Source: Mesaphorura yosii (lineage: Eukaryota > Arthropoda > Collembola > Poduromorpha > Tullbergiidae). From it: a stretch of 60,211 nucleotides of DNA. Positions 49,475 to 57,913 of this stretch are shown piece by piece. The DNA lies in NCBI GenBank assembly GCA_009869945.1, contig WIXG01000416.1:1-60211 (forward strand). The letters are read 5' to 3'. The notes beneath the pieces were generated by a model. That model did not search any database. It was not told the origin of the DNA and saw only the letters and a program-made list of their open reading frames with translations. Position numbers and translations under genes: made by a program. Numbering within the stretch: the stretch's first letter is position 1; every line of letters starts with the position of its first letter.

Positions 49475-50272
49475 CTAATCACGCAAGTTCTTCTTGTCAG
49501 AGAGGCCTTTGCCCAAGTGAGAGGCCCCACTTGGGTCGGACAAAGACCGTGTCTTCTCGGCGCAGTTCCATCTTGGTCGAACTGAAACGCATGATTTGTG
49601 TGCCAGTCACCGTCTCCTTCATCCGAATGCTGAGCTTCCCCAAATCTTGCAAGTCTGTTGGATCACGACGTGAACCCAGCGTCCCGCATACTTGGGCAGG
49701 TCATCCTCAAATACGACATGGGCTTTAGAGTCCAGCCCTGAGTAAATGACCTCCAGGGTTCTTGATCTATTGGACTCGAGCCGTGGTGAAATTGTGATGA
49801 GAGGCTGGCCACCGTCCGCACCTTTGGGAAGGACGGATTTGATATGGAAAATGTGTGAAAAGACGCTGGAAGGTTAGAATCCTGAGGTCAGGCGGAAGTC
49901 CCAAGAGTAGGAGATGGACTCTCCGTCAAAACATTTCATGGATTCTGGAGAATTCTTGTACACTTTAATCTCAGCCCGGACGCGATCGAACTTGAGGCAT
50001 CGGTCCGAGTCCAGGGTGATGTGGGATGCAAAGTTGAAGACTGGAGTCCCAAGCTCCGTGTCAGTCCGTTGAGTAATGTGCTGGACCCTATGTCCACAGT
50101 CAGGTAAGTCGTAGGCTTCCCCTCCCCCTCGGGAGAGGACAAAGTTGATAAGGTCGTACGTTTTGACAGAGTTGCCGTCCGCACGAGGGTAAGTGCGTTG
50201 AGCGGCGGAGGTGCTCAGGAGCCCAAGGAGCAGGAGCAGCAGAGGTGACAAGAAGGGATTGTGGGATGCCAT
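49475..50272 (-). pseudogene. Broken secreted polysaccharide-lyase-like protein
   Basis: The minus-strand ATG at 50272 starts a clear signal peptide (FLSPLLLLLLGLLSTSAA, cleavage likely before QRTYPRAD). The mature part contains FDRVRAEIKVYKNSPESM, GESISYSWDFRL and TSGF. An in-frame TAA at 49874-49876 then interrupts it, but the same frame continues as PSSVFSHIFHIKSV and PLITISPRL, so the protein homology carries straight through the stop. About 49640 the frame shifts; a new frame gives LSIRMKETVTGT and FVRPKWGL. A second shift near 49500 continues as LSDKKNLRD and ends at 49475-49477. The pattern resembles secreted lyase-like proteins with a lectin fold that I know from fungi and bacteria, in which the position of the stop is normally Gln. 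Springtails are known to have acquired such enzymes horizontally. No intron is seen. It is most simply a dead copy. Confidence 0.6.
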
Positions 50273-50366
50273 GATGGCTATAGTGTGTGTTGTTTCTTGG
50301 TTCCAGTGAGGTGCGTTGTACGTGGGTCTTTGGTGTCTGTCTCCCTCAGTGAGTCTCCGCCGTTGG

Positions 50367-50374
50367 TATTTAAA
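50367..50374 (-). promoter_or_regulatory. TATA-like element upstream of the lyase-like relic
   Basis: The minus-strand sequence TTTAAATA lies about 95 bases before the ATG at 50272. A possible initiator (TCACTGAG) follows some 15-20 bases downstream, a little closer than usual. The position fits a core promoter, but the motif is weak and common in AT-rich DNA. Confidence 0.25.
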
Positions 50375-50551
50375 CCGGTTACGACGACGGTCACGGCTGA
50401 TGCACACGGCACGGTAACCACGCGCACACTCACACGTATGGCGAAGGCGAGTCGTAGTTTCAGGCAATTTGCGGTGTCACGAAATCATGTGGCAGCAATT
50501 CTATTTCCTATTGTTCTCAGTTGCATTGATCAATGGCTGATTGGCAAGTGC

Positions 50552-50737
50552 CTAATCCAAAGAAAACTTTCTTTTTCCGTGCTTAATCGATTGAAGATGC
50601 TTCTCGATGACAGATTTCTTCTCGAAGGCAATTTCTTCGTCAAAATATTTGCACCACAATTTTCTATTTCGCACATCTAAACCTGCACTGGGGAATCCCC
50701 GAACTCGTTTGTTAGCACTAATGACAACTTTCGACAT
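50552..50737 (-). mobile_element. Degenerate BED/CGGBP1-like finger, transposon relic
   Basis: A 61-codon frame with a true ATG (complement of 50735-50737) reads LWCKYFDEEIAFEKKSVI and then EKHLQSIKH. The usual finger of hAT transposases and CGGBP1-like proteins has C-x2-C before a histidine pair spaced like HLxSxKH. Here the second cysteine is Phe, so zinc binding is probably lost. It ends 116 bp before the hAT-type MITE on the right, which suggests a shared transposon origin. The rest of a transposase is not present. Confidence 0.45.
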
Positions 50738-50852
50738 TGCTAACCAGAAAAAGCTTTGTCAAACTTTCTAGAATTGAACGGATTCATTAAATTTAGCTAA
50801 ACTCAGAATCGCCCGTTCGAATTTGGATTAGGTGCTTTCTGACACTTTGTTC

Positions 50853-51340
50853 CAGGGTTGGCACCTGATTTAATTAACGATTTTTTTATTTTTCTGATTT
50901 TTTCATAAATCGATCTTAAATAAGGTAAGACATACTTCTTTCTACTTTTAGGCCCAAACCGGGAAAAAATCCCCGAAAATGGGAAAATTTGACCATATTT
51001 GGGCAATTCTAAAAACTTTATTGTGTAAAGTTGAGTGATATTTGCAAAAGAAACACTTCAAATGTGGAATAAAAGCATTTATTAATAGCCTAATATCGTT
51101 TTAAAATGAAATATTCGTGGCCATTGAAATTTTTGAACGTTAATTCAGATTGTTTTCATTAATATTTTGGATTTATTACCACAATAATAGCTTCTCAATG
51201 ACCCGATTCATTGAAAAACTTTATAAGGAAACCAAATTATGCGCGAAATGCCTTATTTAAGCGTTTTTGAAAAATCGGTAAAAATATAAAAAATCATGAT
51301 TAAATAAAAAAAATCCGATTTATTGATTTTTCCAACCCTG
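50853..51340. mobile_element. Non-autonomous hAT-type element (MITE), 488 bp
   Basis: The element begins CAGGGTTGG and ends CCAACCCTG, giving perfect 9-bp terminal inverted repeats. AT-rich subterminal regions (poly-T on the left, poly-A on the right, with ATCGATC- and GATTTTT-like words) also mirror each other. It is flanked by an 8-bp target-site duplication with one difference: CTTTGTTC at 50845-50852 and CTTTGCTC at 51341-51348. Ends beginning CAGGG together with 8-bp duplications are the hallmark of hAT elements. No transposase frame lies inside, so movement would need an enzyme in trans. One mismatch in the duplication suggests moderate age. Confidence 0.85.
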
Positions 51341-51348
51341 CTTTGCTC

Positions 51349-51779
51349 ACAAAATCAACAAATCTGAAGATTATGCTTTTTGATGCTTTATTTGCCAGAT
51401 TATGCTTTTGGTGCTTTTTATGCTTTTCTATTTGGGTTCGAAATACACTTCACCATTTGGTTCGTAAAGAATCATTAAAATCGAAGAGCGTACCAGTGTT
51501 CGCTTTAATAGTTGCTTTTGATGCTGGTTATGCCTTTGGTACGCCTTCATTATAAGTAATCTTTTGTGTTGGAATCTATTGCTATTACTGGTTTCTGAAT
51601 TCCCAATTAACTTCGTAACTTGGTTCTTGGTTTAATGCTCCTTTGTCTTTTTTTGCTGTCGTGATTTTACTCCCATAATTTCCCGTTCTACGTAAAGTTG
51701 GCTGGTTAATTGGTAAATCAAGTCAGTGCCGAGTTGTAGCCAGATGTTAAACTCCTCCACATTTCCCATCTTCGGAATT
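51349..51779. other. AT-rich spacer with ATGCTTTT repeats
   Basis: Between the hAT-type element and the BTB gene the plus strand shows imperfect repeats of TATGCTTTT and TGGTGCTTTT (about 51371-51430 and 51510-51540). The open frames across it are low-complexity. It may be further transposon-derived sequence. The BTB gene's stop lies at its right edge. Confidence 0.5.
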
Positions 51780-53633
51780 TCAACGTCGGTGCCGGTCTCG
51801 ATGACTTTGCAACACACGAGAGTGGTGAGTGTGTTGAACTGAGTGAAAATGAGCGTCAGGAAAAGTGACAGGTATTCGCTGCTCGGCATCATCCAAAGAA
51901 TCCAGCCGATACTTTAACTCTGGAATCTGAAGACCTTTCATGTCAAAGTCGATGTTTGCAAACTGAAGAGTTATGCCAGTATCCGAACAGGTCACACGAG
52001 TAAGATAATCCAGGTGGGGCACGCTGTAAGTTCCCTACACAAGCGCAAGAGAAAAATGAGATTCTGAAATTCTTTGCGCAAAAGTTTAACTCCCGAAAAC
52101 TCACACCAGGACTTTACCTGAATGACTTCTACAGTGAGGTACACAAGGTACCACACATCGGGAATGATTCGGACAGGTTGAGTGAAGTCTACATGAGCGC
52201 AAGCATCGCTTCGTACTGGAGGAGTAACAATGCTCTCAACTTTACCATAGGAAACATCCTCGTCTTCCGCATGTCGGATTTCAACCAATACCTTGAGTTT
52301 TGTATTATTGATACCTCCAAACGCGTCTGTTGCCACCGGATTGAGACCAACACTCGAAATCCACACACATTTATCGGCTTTGAATTTGAGTTTTGTGACA
52401 GGATCAGGATTGTGTCCTTGTCTTGTAAAGGAGTTGCCTCCAGTGGCGGAACAATTCAATCTTTTAACAGTATACACCTGAACCAGAGGGGCGTGGTAAT
52501 TTCGCCGTGTTGACGCAAAGAATTCTGAGGGCAGGACTGCCCTCTGAGCTGGTGAGACATGAAAATAAGGCAATATATCTACAACTTCATCACTTGTCAG
52601 AATTTTCAACTTGGCCACTTTTAGTGCAAAATCCGATGCGTTCATTTGAGGAAATCTGATGCATCTCAGTAGAGGATTGAGGACAGATCGCAGATATTTT
52701 GGATTATTTCCATCCATCTTTTGGCGTGCACATTCAGATCTCCCCCATCTATATTTAGCAAAATTAGACGGATCAGATTCAAGTTCGTGTTCATTGTTAA
52801 CACTAACCGCAATACTGCTTCGAATAACTGCATTTCATCGTACGCTTCCGCCCTGTCGTCCTGAATGATCAATTTTAATGCTTCTAAGGAGACTTTGGTG
52901 AATTCCTCGCGTGCGACAATTTTGAATGCATTTCTATCAAATCGGATTTTTATACAAAATCAACGACGAAGAGTCTGAATCGCTGTTGCTCTCACTTACT
53001 TGCATATAAATTCCAGAGTTGATTTCTCAAGACTCACATTCTTATACTGCAAAGCCTGCTGAAATAAAGTGAGGGCCGACTCACAAGTCACAGTTGCCCG
53101 TAGGATTTCCTCACATTCGAGTGCCAAGCTTGGCACCTTAAATTTTGCGGCGCAAATCATTAATGGATTTGCCTCTTCAACCTTCACCCTTTGGCTGCCT
53201 CCGGAATACAGGAACTACAGCACGTCGATAAGCTCATGAATAAATACTTTACTGACTGACCGTTTGCCTTAATTACCTTTAGAAAAAGGCGAAAGTCTTC
53301 CGGCTCCACATCCTCAATGATGACACTGTCTTCCGTATTGGTCATCTTACCAAACTCTATCTTCCCCTCATAAACAACTTCCTCCACATTCAGTATCTTT
53401 TTCTCTAACGTTTCTTCGAAATAGGGCGAGCCAAATAGCAAAACTGTCTTGTGCGCCCTAATAGGAACTTTGTCCTTCCCAACCAGCAGTGTCACGTCAC
53501 TGTACTTGCCTGTGTCCAGGAAATGGTGGGAGCGAGTTGTAAACGTCTCCATTTCTATGTTCATGTTTCCCTCCTTCACAGGCAAAGCAGTTGACCCGCG
53601 TCCGGGGACTTTTGAACACAACTTGTCGGTCAT
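51780..53633 (-). CDS. BTB-BACK-PHR domain protein, BTBD2/3/6-like, five exons
   Basis: Exons in order of translation are 53633-53277, 53214-53000, 52933-52808, 52748-52118 and 52034-51780. All are GT-AG and phases agree (introns 2 and 3 split codons), giving 527 residues, close to the usual length of BTBD2/3/6. The BTB fold shows YSDVTLLVGKDKVPIRAHK, then LLFGSPYFEETL, then FRLFLKFLYSGG across the first junction. The BACK region follows, with LFEAVLRWGRSECARQ joined across intron 3, then NPKYLRSVLNPLL and IRFPQM. The C-terminal half resembles a diverged PHR domain, ending near GLQIPELKYRLD. Family members commonly act as substrate adaptors for cullin-3 ubiquitin ligases. An ATG at 53633 (MTDKLCSK) is the only good start; upstream in-frame codons lack ATG. 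The last 35 residues are unusual (see findings). Confidence 0.85.
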
Positions 53634-54022
53634 CGTAAATTTTCTCTTACTTGTGAGTGGCTGTAACTTCAATTGTTTTTGCAAATTATGGAAAGGGAAG
53701 ATAACTTATTCAAGGGTAGCAAATGTCCCTGTTCCCATTTCCCATGTAGAGCATATATCACATAACATCCTAAGCATGTTACAATTCATACTTATTTCTA
53801 TCAAGAACCCTAGATAACAAATTGAGGTAGAATTGAAGGACAAAATGCAGGCTCAGCCGTTGAACGTTATCTCCACCTTGACTACGACAAATGCTACATT
53901 CACACGTTTTGACATTTCAAGGTTCTTATCGATTGCTGTTCAATATTTCAAGCGTTGTTCAGTTGAAGTGAATGTGGTGATTCCAACCTGAAATAACTAT
54001 CACGGAATGAGCACGTACTCTG
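53634..54022. other. Presumed promoter side of the BTB gene
   Basis: AT-rich sequence with no exon. No clear TATA box was identified on the minus strand. It separates the BTB gene from the repeat island that starts at 54023. Confidence 0.4.
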
Positions 54023-54080
54023 ACACAAGGAACACAAGGAACACAGGGAACATAGGGAACACAAGAAACACAAGGAACAT
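54023..54080. repeat. 9-bp minisatellite
   Basis: Six tandem copies of ACACAAGGA-type units, with variants ACACAGGGA, ACATAGGGA and ACACAAGAA, plus a partial seventh. On the minus strand this reads as repeated Ser-Leu-Cys codons, but nothing supports translation. Confidence 0.85.
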
Positions 54081-54093
54081 ACATCTGGTGGTT

Positions 54094-54149
54094 GTGACAA
54101 GATGACGTCATGAGTGTGACAAAATGATGTCATACGTGTGACAAATTTC
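54094..54149. repeat. 22-bp tandem repeat containing a full CRE palindrome
   Basis: Unit 1 (54094-54115) and unit 2 (54116-54137) share GTGACAA-ATGA-GTCAT with four or five differences. A third partial unit, GTGACAAATTTC, follows. Unit 1 contains TGACGTCA (54103-54110), a perfect CREB/ATF site; unit 2 has the diverged TGATGTCA. Confidence 0.75.
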
Positions 54150-54203
54150 AAATAACATGTGAAATCCCACAGTCTAACCTAATACATTGCGATTTTCCGT
54201 ACA

Positions 54204-54219
54204 CCTAACCTAACCTAAC
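54204..54219. repeat. Telomere-type (TTAGG) motif, three units
   Basis: CCTAA occurs three times in tandem, the complement of the arthropod telomere repeat TTAGG. A single related motif (CTAACCTAAT) occurs just to the left at about 54174. Confidence 0.7.
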
Positions 54220-54252
54220 TTTTCAATTTAACAATTTGTCACTTATTCAACC

Positions 54253-54289
54253 TGTCATTTTGTCAAATTGCCAATTTGACAAAATGACA
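54253..54289. repeat. 37-bp palindrome
   Basis: Two perfect 18-bp arms (TGTCATTTTGTCAAATTG and its exact complement) are separated by a single C. The arm shares TGACAAAATGA with the nearby 22-bp repeat. It lies between the two telomere-type motifs. Confidence 0.9.
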
Positions 54290-54365
54290 ATATGATACAG
54301 CTAAGACCTAATCGATTGGGTTTTTTAGGTTCAAATAGGGGAGGTTGCTCGGTATTCCCTATTAT

Positions 54366-54387
54366 CTAACCTAACCTAACCTAACCC
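54366..54387. repeat. Telomere-type (TTAGG) motif, four units
   Basis: CTAAC occurs four times in tandem, ending in CCC. It is the second interstitial copy of the arthropod telomere repeat, in the same orientation as the one at 54204. Confidence 0.75.
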
Positions 54388-55208
54388 GTCTTTAATCATG
54401 CGATGAATCGCCATAAGTCTCTTGCTTTTCACCAAATTGCATAGTCAGAACATTTATTTTACCCAATATCCATCAAGCAATATAGATGTTTGGGTTTGTG
54501 CTGGGGAACGACGCACCCTTCTAATCTGGAATCCATGCATCCATGTCCGCATTCGGGTCGAATGTCGAGACAACAACTGCGTCTGCTGAGCAGATTCAAA
54601 TCCCGAATCTCGCTCAGTTGAGAATTAGTAGGAAATTATGAAACGAAGAATGAGGCATGCGCGATGCGTGTTTTGAGAGAAGAAGGCAGCTACAGAATCC
54701 GAACATTCTGAGAAGAAGAGGTCAGAGACTCAACGCAGCCACAAACTCGCGATTATCAATTGGCGAATGAAGCACAGAAAGGTCAGCTTAGACAGTCAAA
54801 CTAGTTTTGTGAGTCATAGAGTAAATAGTTGAGTGAAGCTGATAAGCTTCTCTAAACAACATTGAGGAATACGTGAGGTCAAAACTCTCGGGTCTGAAAC
54901 GGCTGAGCTCAATTGTATGGCTGTATTTCTCACTATTACAGAGGCACAAAATGATGTGAGTGCAAATAAAAATTGGAGTCATTATCACAATATTTGTAAG
55001 CCCAGGCCCTCAATATTCCAATAGCACAATGTGTGAAATTTAACAAAAGGAAATGACTCATTGTACCTGACTAGGCGGTCAGTGCAAACGTCCGTGGTTT
55101 GTTTTTGTAAAATTTCAACTGAATTTAACAGTTGCCGGGTACATTGAAGATTTCATCGGCGTTGTGACTCTGGATTCGTGGAGCTCAGTTTTTTTCGATT
55201 GTAATTAC
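54388..55208. other. Spacer with weak coding-like relics
   Basis: A minus-strand frame at 54788-54988 has a hydrophobic run (PIFICTHIILCLC) and then RFRPESFDLTYSSMLFREAY, which could be part of a membrane receptor. No splice sites or neighbours support it. The rest shows no gene signal. Confidence 0.3.
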
Positions 55209-55395
55209 CTTACACGATACTCTGGTCTTTTGTCTAACTCGAAGTCTAAACTTTGAGGTTTGTTGTAGTCGTAACTGTATACGCAGTGGATCACTTGCAG
55301 AACAGTCATTGAATCGCATAATTGTGGAAATATAGCAACAAGTACAGTTTGGAAGATGACTTCCAATGTTCCATGGACAGATTTCCCCCGCCGTT
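55209..55395 (-). CDS. Candidate internal exon, unknown protein
   Basis: Between a minus-strand acceptor (AAATTGTAG, before 55395) and a donor (GTAATT, after 55209), one frame is open and protein-like. It has a hydrophobic run (VIFQTVLVAIFPQLCDSM), then VIHCVYSYDYNKPQSLDF and ELDKRPEYRV. A second frame is also open for half the length, so coding is unproven. A possible signal-peptide start lies upstream at 56005 (MNSRKGWSLLFVSNIVYAIF). The joining exons were not found. Confidence 0.22.
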
Positions 55396-56803
55396 CTACA
55401 ATTTACATGTTGCTTCAACTTGCGCTTGAACTGGATGCAGTCGCGCCCTACAGAACGCATCAATACAACTTAACCTGTCTCAGAGCACAACCAAATTGTG
55501 ACAACATAAATTCTCATTTCAAATGGTGGCGTTGCTCCTCGTGCATGGTTGTGTCAAGATGCAGGTCAACTGGATACCATTTTCAGCGTACAAGCCATGC
55601 ACTCCAAGCTGATTCTGCGAAATTTTGTTGAAAGTTGGAAGTCATAACACGAGCACATCAGCCATTCTTCAAATGTGTACATTTATGCACCCCCAACGAA
55701 ATTGTTCCCATTAATCAATCTGTCACGCTTGAAATAGAGTTATAGTATCGTGACATAAAGCAAGGACGTCCCTGGACAAAATCTCCAGCATAATATTTCA
55801 GTGAGCTCTGTGGCTTACTCCTCACAATCGTACAGACGACAAGAAGAATAACCTTGTTGCTCTGTAGCACTCGTAGTATTATGAAATCTGACTTGGAAGG
55901 TGACATTTTTGAGTTACGAGTGCTATTGACGTTTTCAAGCTCGCCAAAGATTGCATAAACAATATTGGATACGAAAAGCAGACTCCATCCCTTTCTGCTA
56001 TTCATTGTCTGTCTACAGCGAAACCGGAAAGAATTTGAGTCTCTATCTTAAACCAATGTCATCTCTTCCGACTTCTTTAGCACTGCTTAGGTTTGAATAA
56101 ATTTTCCATGGATGTGAGATAAAAACACAATGTTTCTAGGCGATGAAGCGAAGAATTGGTTTAGCAGGCATTATACGATACTGCAAAATTTAATGTTTCA
56201 ATTCAAAATCATACTTGATGACTGAAATTTTGGGATCCGTATTTTCACCTCGGACGTCCGATCTGGAGGTCCGTATTTTCACCTTACCCGCGTACGTCGG
56301 CCAATAGGAAATTCTTCAATAAAGCTTAACAACCAAAGTACCGTATTTAATCAGTAAATGTAGCAATTCAGTGTTGAATTCGGCGGTGGGCTGAACAAGC
56401 ACTTTGAGCACGGGCAGTACGAGCCTGCTAAGGGGCGGGTGGAGGCTACAATAGCTTCAGTGGAGGCGGCGGAAGAACCGGGAGCAGCTCCGCAAGCAGC
56501 ATCTGGAATTATTTTTTAATAACAGTTGAACGAGTGCCCTTTGTGAATGCGAAATAAAGCAATGGCGCAGTGAGGCAAATGAGAATTGATTGTTGTCAAT
56601 GGAAGAGCGAAAGGTGAGTGTGCTTCGTGTTTGTCTTCCCTCCGAACTTTGCTATCGGTGACTTCTGCATTCGCGTCCAGAGCTCCCCAGCTGGGAATTT
56701 CTCTTCTTCTCCTTCGGTCTGATCATTTCAGTGCTCGCGAGCGATCGCTGTTTAGTCTACTTCACCCTGAAATTCGTGACATTTCCATTGGCTGATAGCA
56801 AAA
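55396..56803. other. Mostly non-coding; possible minus-strand start exon
   Basis: A 96-codon minus-strand frame at 55715-56005 begins with a true ATG and a signal-like hydrophobic run, and has a second hydrophobic stretch (NKVILLVVCTIV). It might belong with the candidate exon at 55209-55395. The remainder, up to 56.8 kb, holds a 15-bp direct repeat and no clear gene. Confidence 0.3.
56236..56284. repeat. 15-bp direct repeat, 34-bp period
   Basis: TCCGTATTTTCACCT occurs at 56236-56250 and again at 56270-56284. The bases between include GGACGTCC, an 8-bp palindrome. Confidence 0.75.
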
Positions 56804-57053
56804 ATGGTATTTATCTCGAAAGTCTGTCTTTTCGTCTGTCTGGCGGTGGTCTAGGACGGTGGCAACTTTAGCACGGTAAGCAGCGCCAAGGCGCTTGGTT
56901 CTTTCTTTTTTGCTGATCAGAGTCTTGCCTAGTCACTGATAAGTTTCTCATCTCCTATGTCCTTTCAGCGAATCTGAAGGCGCGGTGACCGAGGCTCCAG
57001 CGACGGAGGCCAGCGAGCGATGTCGAGGTGGTGCGGCCGTGTTCTAGTAGCCG
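56804..57053 (+). pseudogene. Possible small secreted protein, interrupted
   Basis: The ATG at 56804 gives a signal-like start (MVFISKVCLFVCLAVV), followed at once by an in-frame TAG and then DGGNFSTVSSAKALGSFFF, with a GTAAGC donor inside. After an acceptor (CCTTTCAG at about 56968) a frame reads ESEGAVTEAPATEASERC and RGGAAVF, then a stop. The two parts do not join in phase. It may be a decayed gene for a short secreted peptide, or chance. Confidence 0.22.
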
Positions 57054-57193
57054 AGCAGCCAAGCAGTTTCAATTCATTACACTGGACGGAACATTCAGGC
57101 CACCTGGTTCTTAGATTTCACCATCAGTCGTCTGACTCATCAGCCTGCGTTGTAAGTTTTAAATAATCTAAACTAAAAACTAAATTGCACTGA

Positions 57194-57424
57194 ATGGGTC
57201 CCGAAGCTGAACTCTTCTCCCCACTCACACCAGATCCGTTCGACTTCAGCATCAGCAGGCGGCTCCATCTGAGGGAGAAGAAGGACGCGCACCGCCGTAA
57301 CGAACATCGTCTGAGGGCCACCTTCAACATGATCATTTTCTTCAATATTACCAACGACAGCGGCTATTTCGTGGCCAATGGCGCGACAACACGGCAGGCA
57401 GCGGTGTACAGCTACCGGCATTGA
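57194..57424 (+). CDS. Hypothetical 76-residue ORF
   Basis: This frame has a true ATG and no recognised domain. It reads MGPEAELFSPLTPDPFDF, a charged middle (RRLHLREKKDAHRRNEHR) and then a more hydrophobic end before TGA. The plus strand here also has a second open frame that runs on to 57603. No promoter or splice evidence was found. Confidence 0.2.
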   Translation: MGPEAELFSPLTPDPFDFSISRRLHLREKKDAHRRNEHRLRATFNMIIFFNITNDSGYFVANGATTRQAAVYSYRH

Positions 57425-57913
57425 AAACTGAATATAGCATTGGCCAGACTCCAAGTAAGAAACACTCACCTCGTACTCCTTGCGAATCTCATATTCTGAT
57501 TCTTGCCTATCAATCAGCTACCATTTCCGGTCGGACCAGCGATTTTGACCTGGCCTTACCCACACCAAATCCGGCTCAATGTTCCTCTGAGAAAAATTTT
57601 TAATAATAGAATGCCGCAACTCATTGTCTTGAGCTCACTTATAAGCACCTCATATTCGAGAGTTAACCTGTAACATTTAACGCTTTTTATGTACAGTCCC
57701 GCCAGCACATATTGTCATGCTCGATAACCGTCCTCTTCCTCCGCGACCTCTGCAAATTGCCGTAACGCTAGAGAAACCTTTTGATCTTTATTCCGGACTC
57801 TGCACCTTGAGCAATTATTCTTCTTCCTGCCGCTCCTCTTCAACCCGCAGTCCCCCCTTTTCTTAAGAGGGTTGCTGGGCTGGTTCGTATGGGCCCTTCG
57901 CATTTTCTCACAG
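57425..57913. other. Upstream side of the lipase-like gene
   Basis: Should contain the missing first exon of the lipase-like gene, since its first recognised exon opens at an acceptor without an ATG. A short ATG frame at about 57611 (MPQLIVLSSLISTSYSRV) is a possible but unproven start. No TATA box was singled out. Confidence 0.3.

Noticed and set aside
49874..50467. Longer start for the lyase-like relic at 50467
   Set aside because: The extra 65 residues precede a perfect signal peptide and cross the TATA-like element; the ATG at 50272 fits better.
53634..53684. N-terminal extension of the BTB protein to 53684
   Set aside because: The codon there is TTG, not ATG; the first ATG in frame is at 53633.
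54948..55020. CRISPR-like or phage-type repeat structure in the repeat-bearing right half
   Set aside because: Repeats there are tandem or palindromic without regular unique spacers, and the window is clearly eukaryotic.
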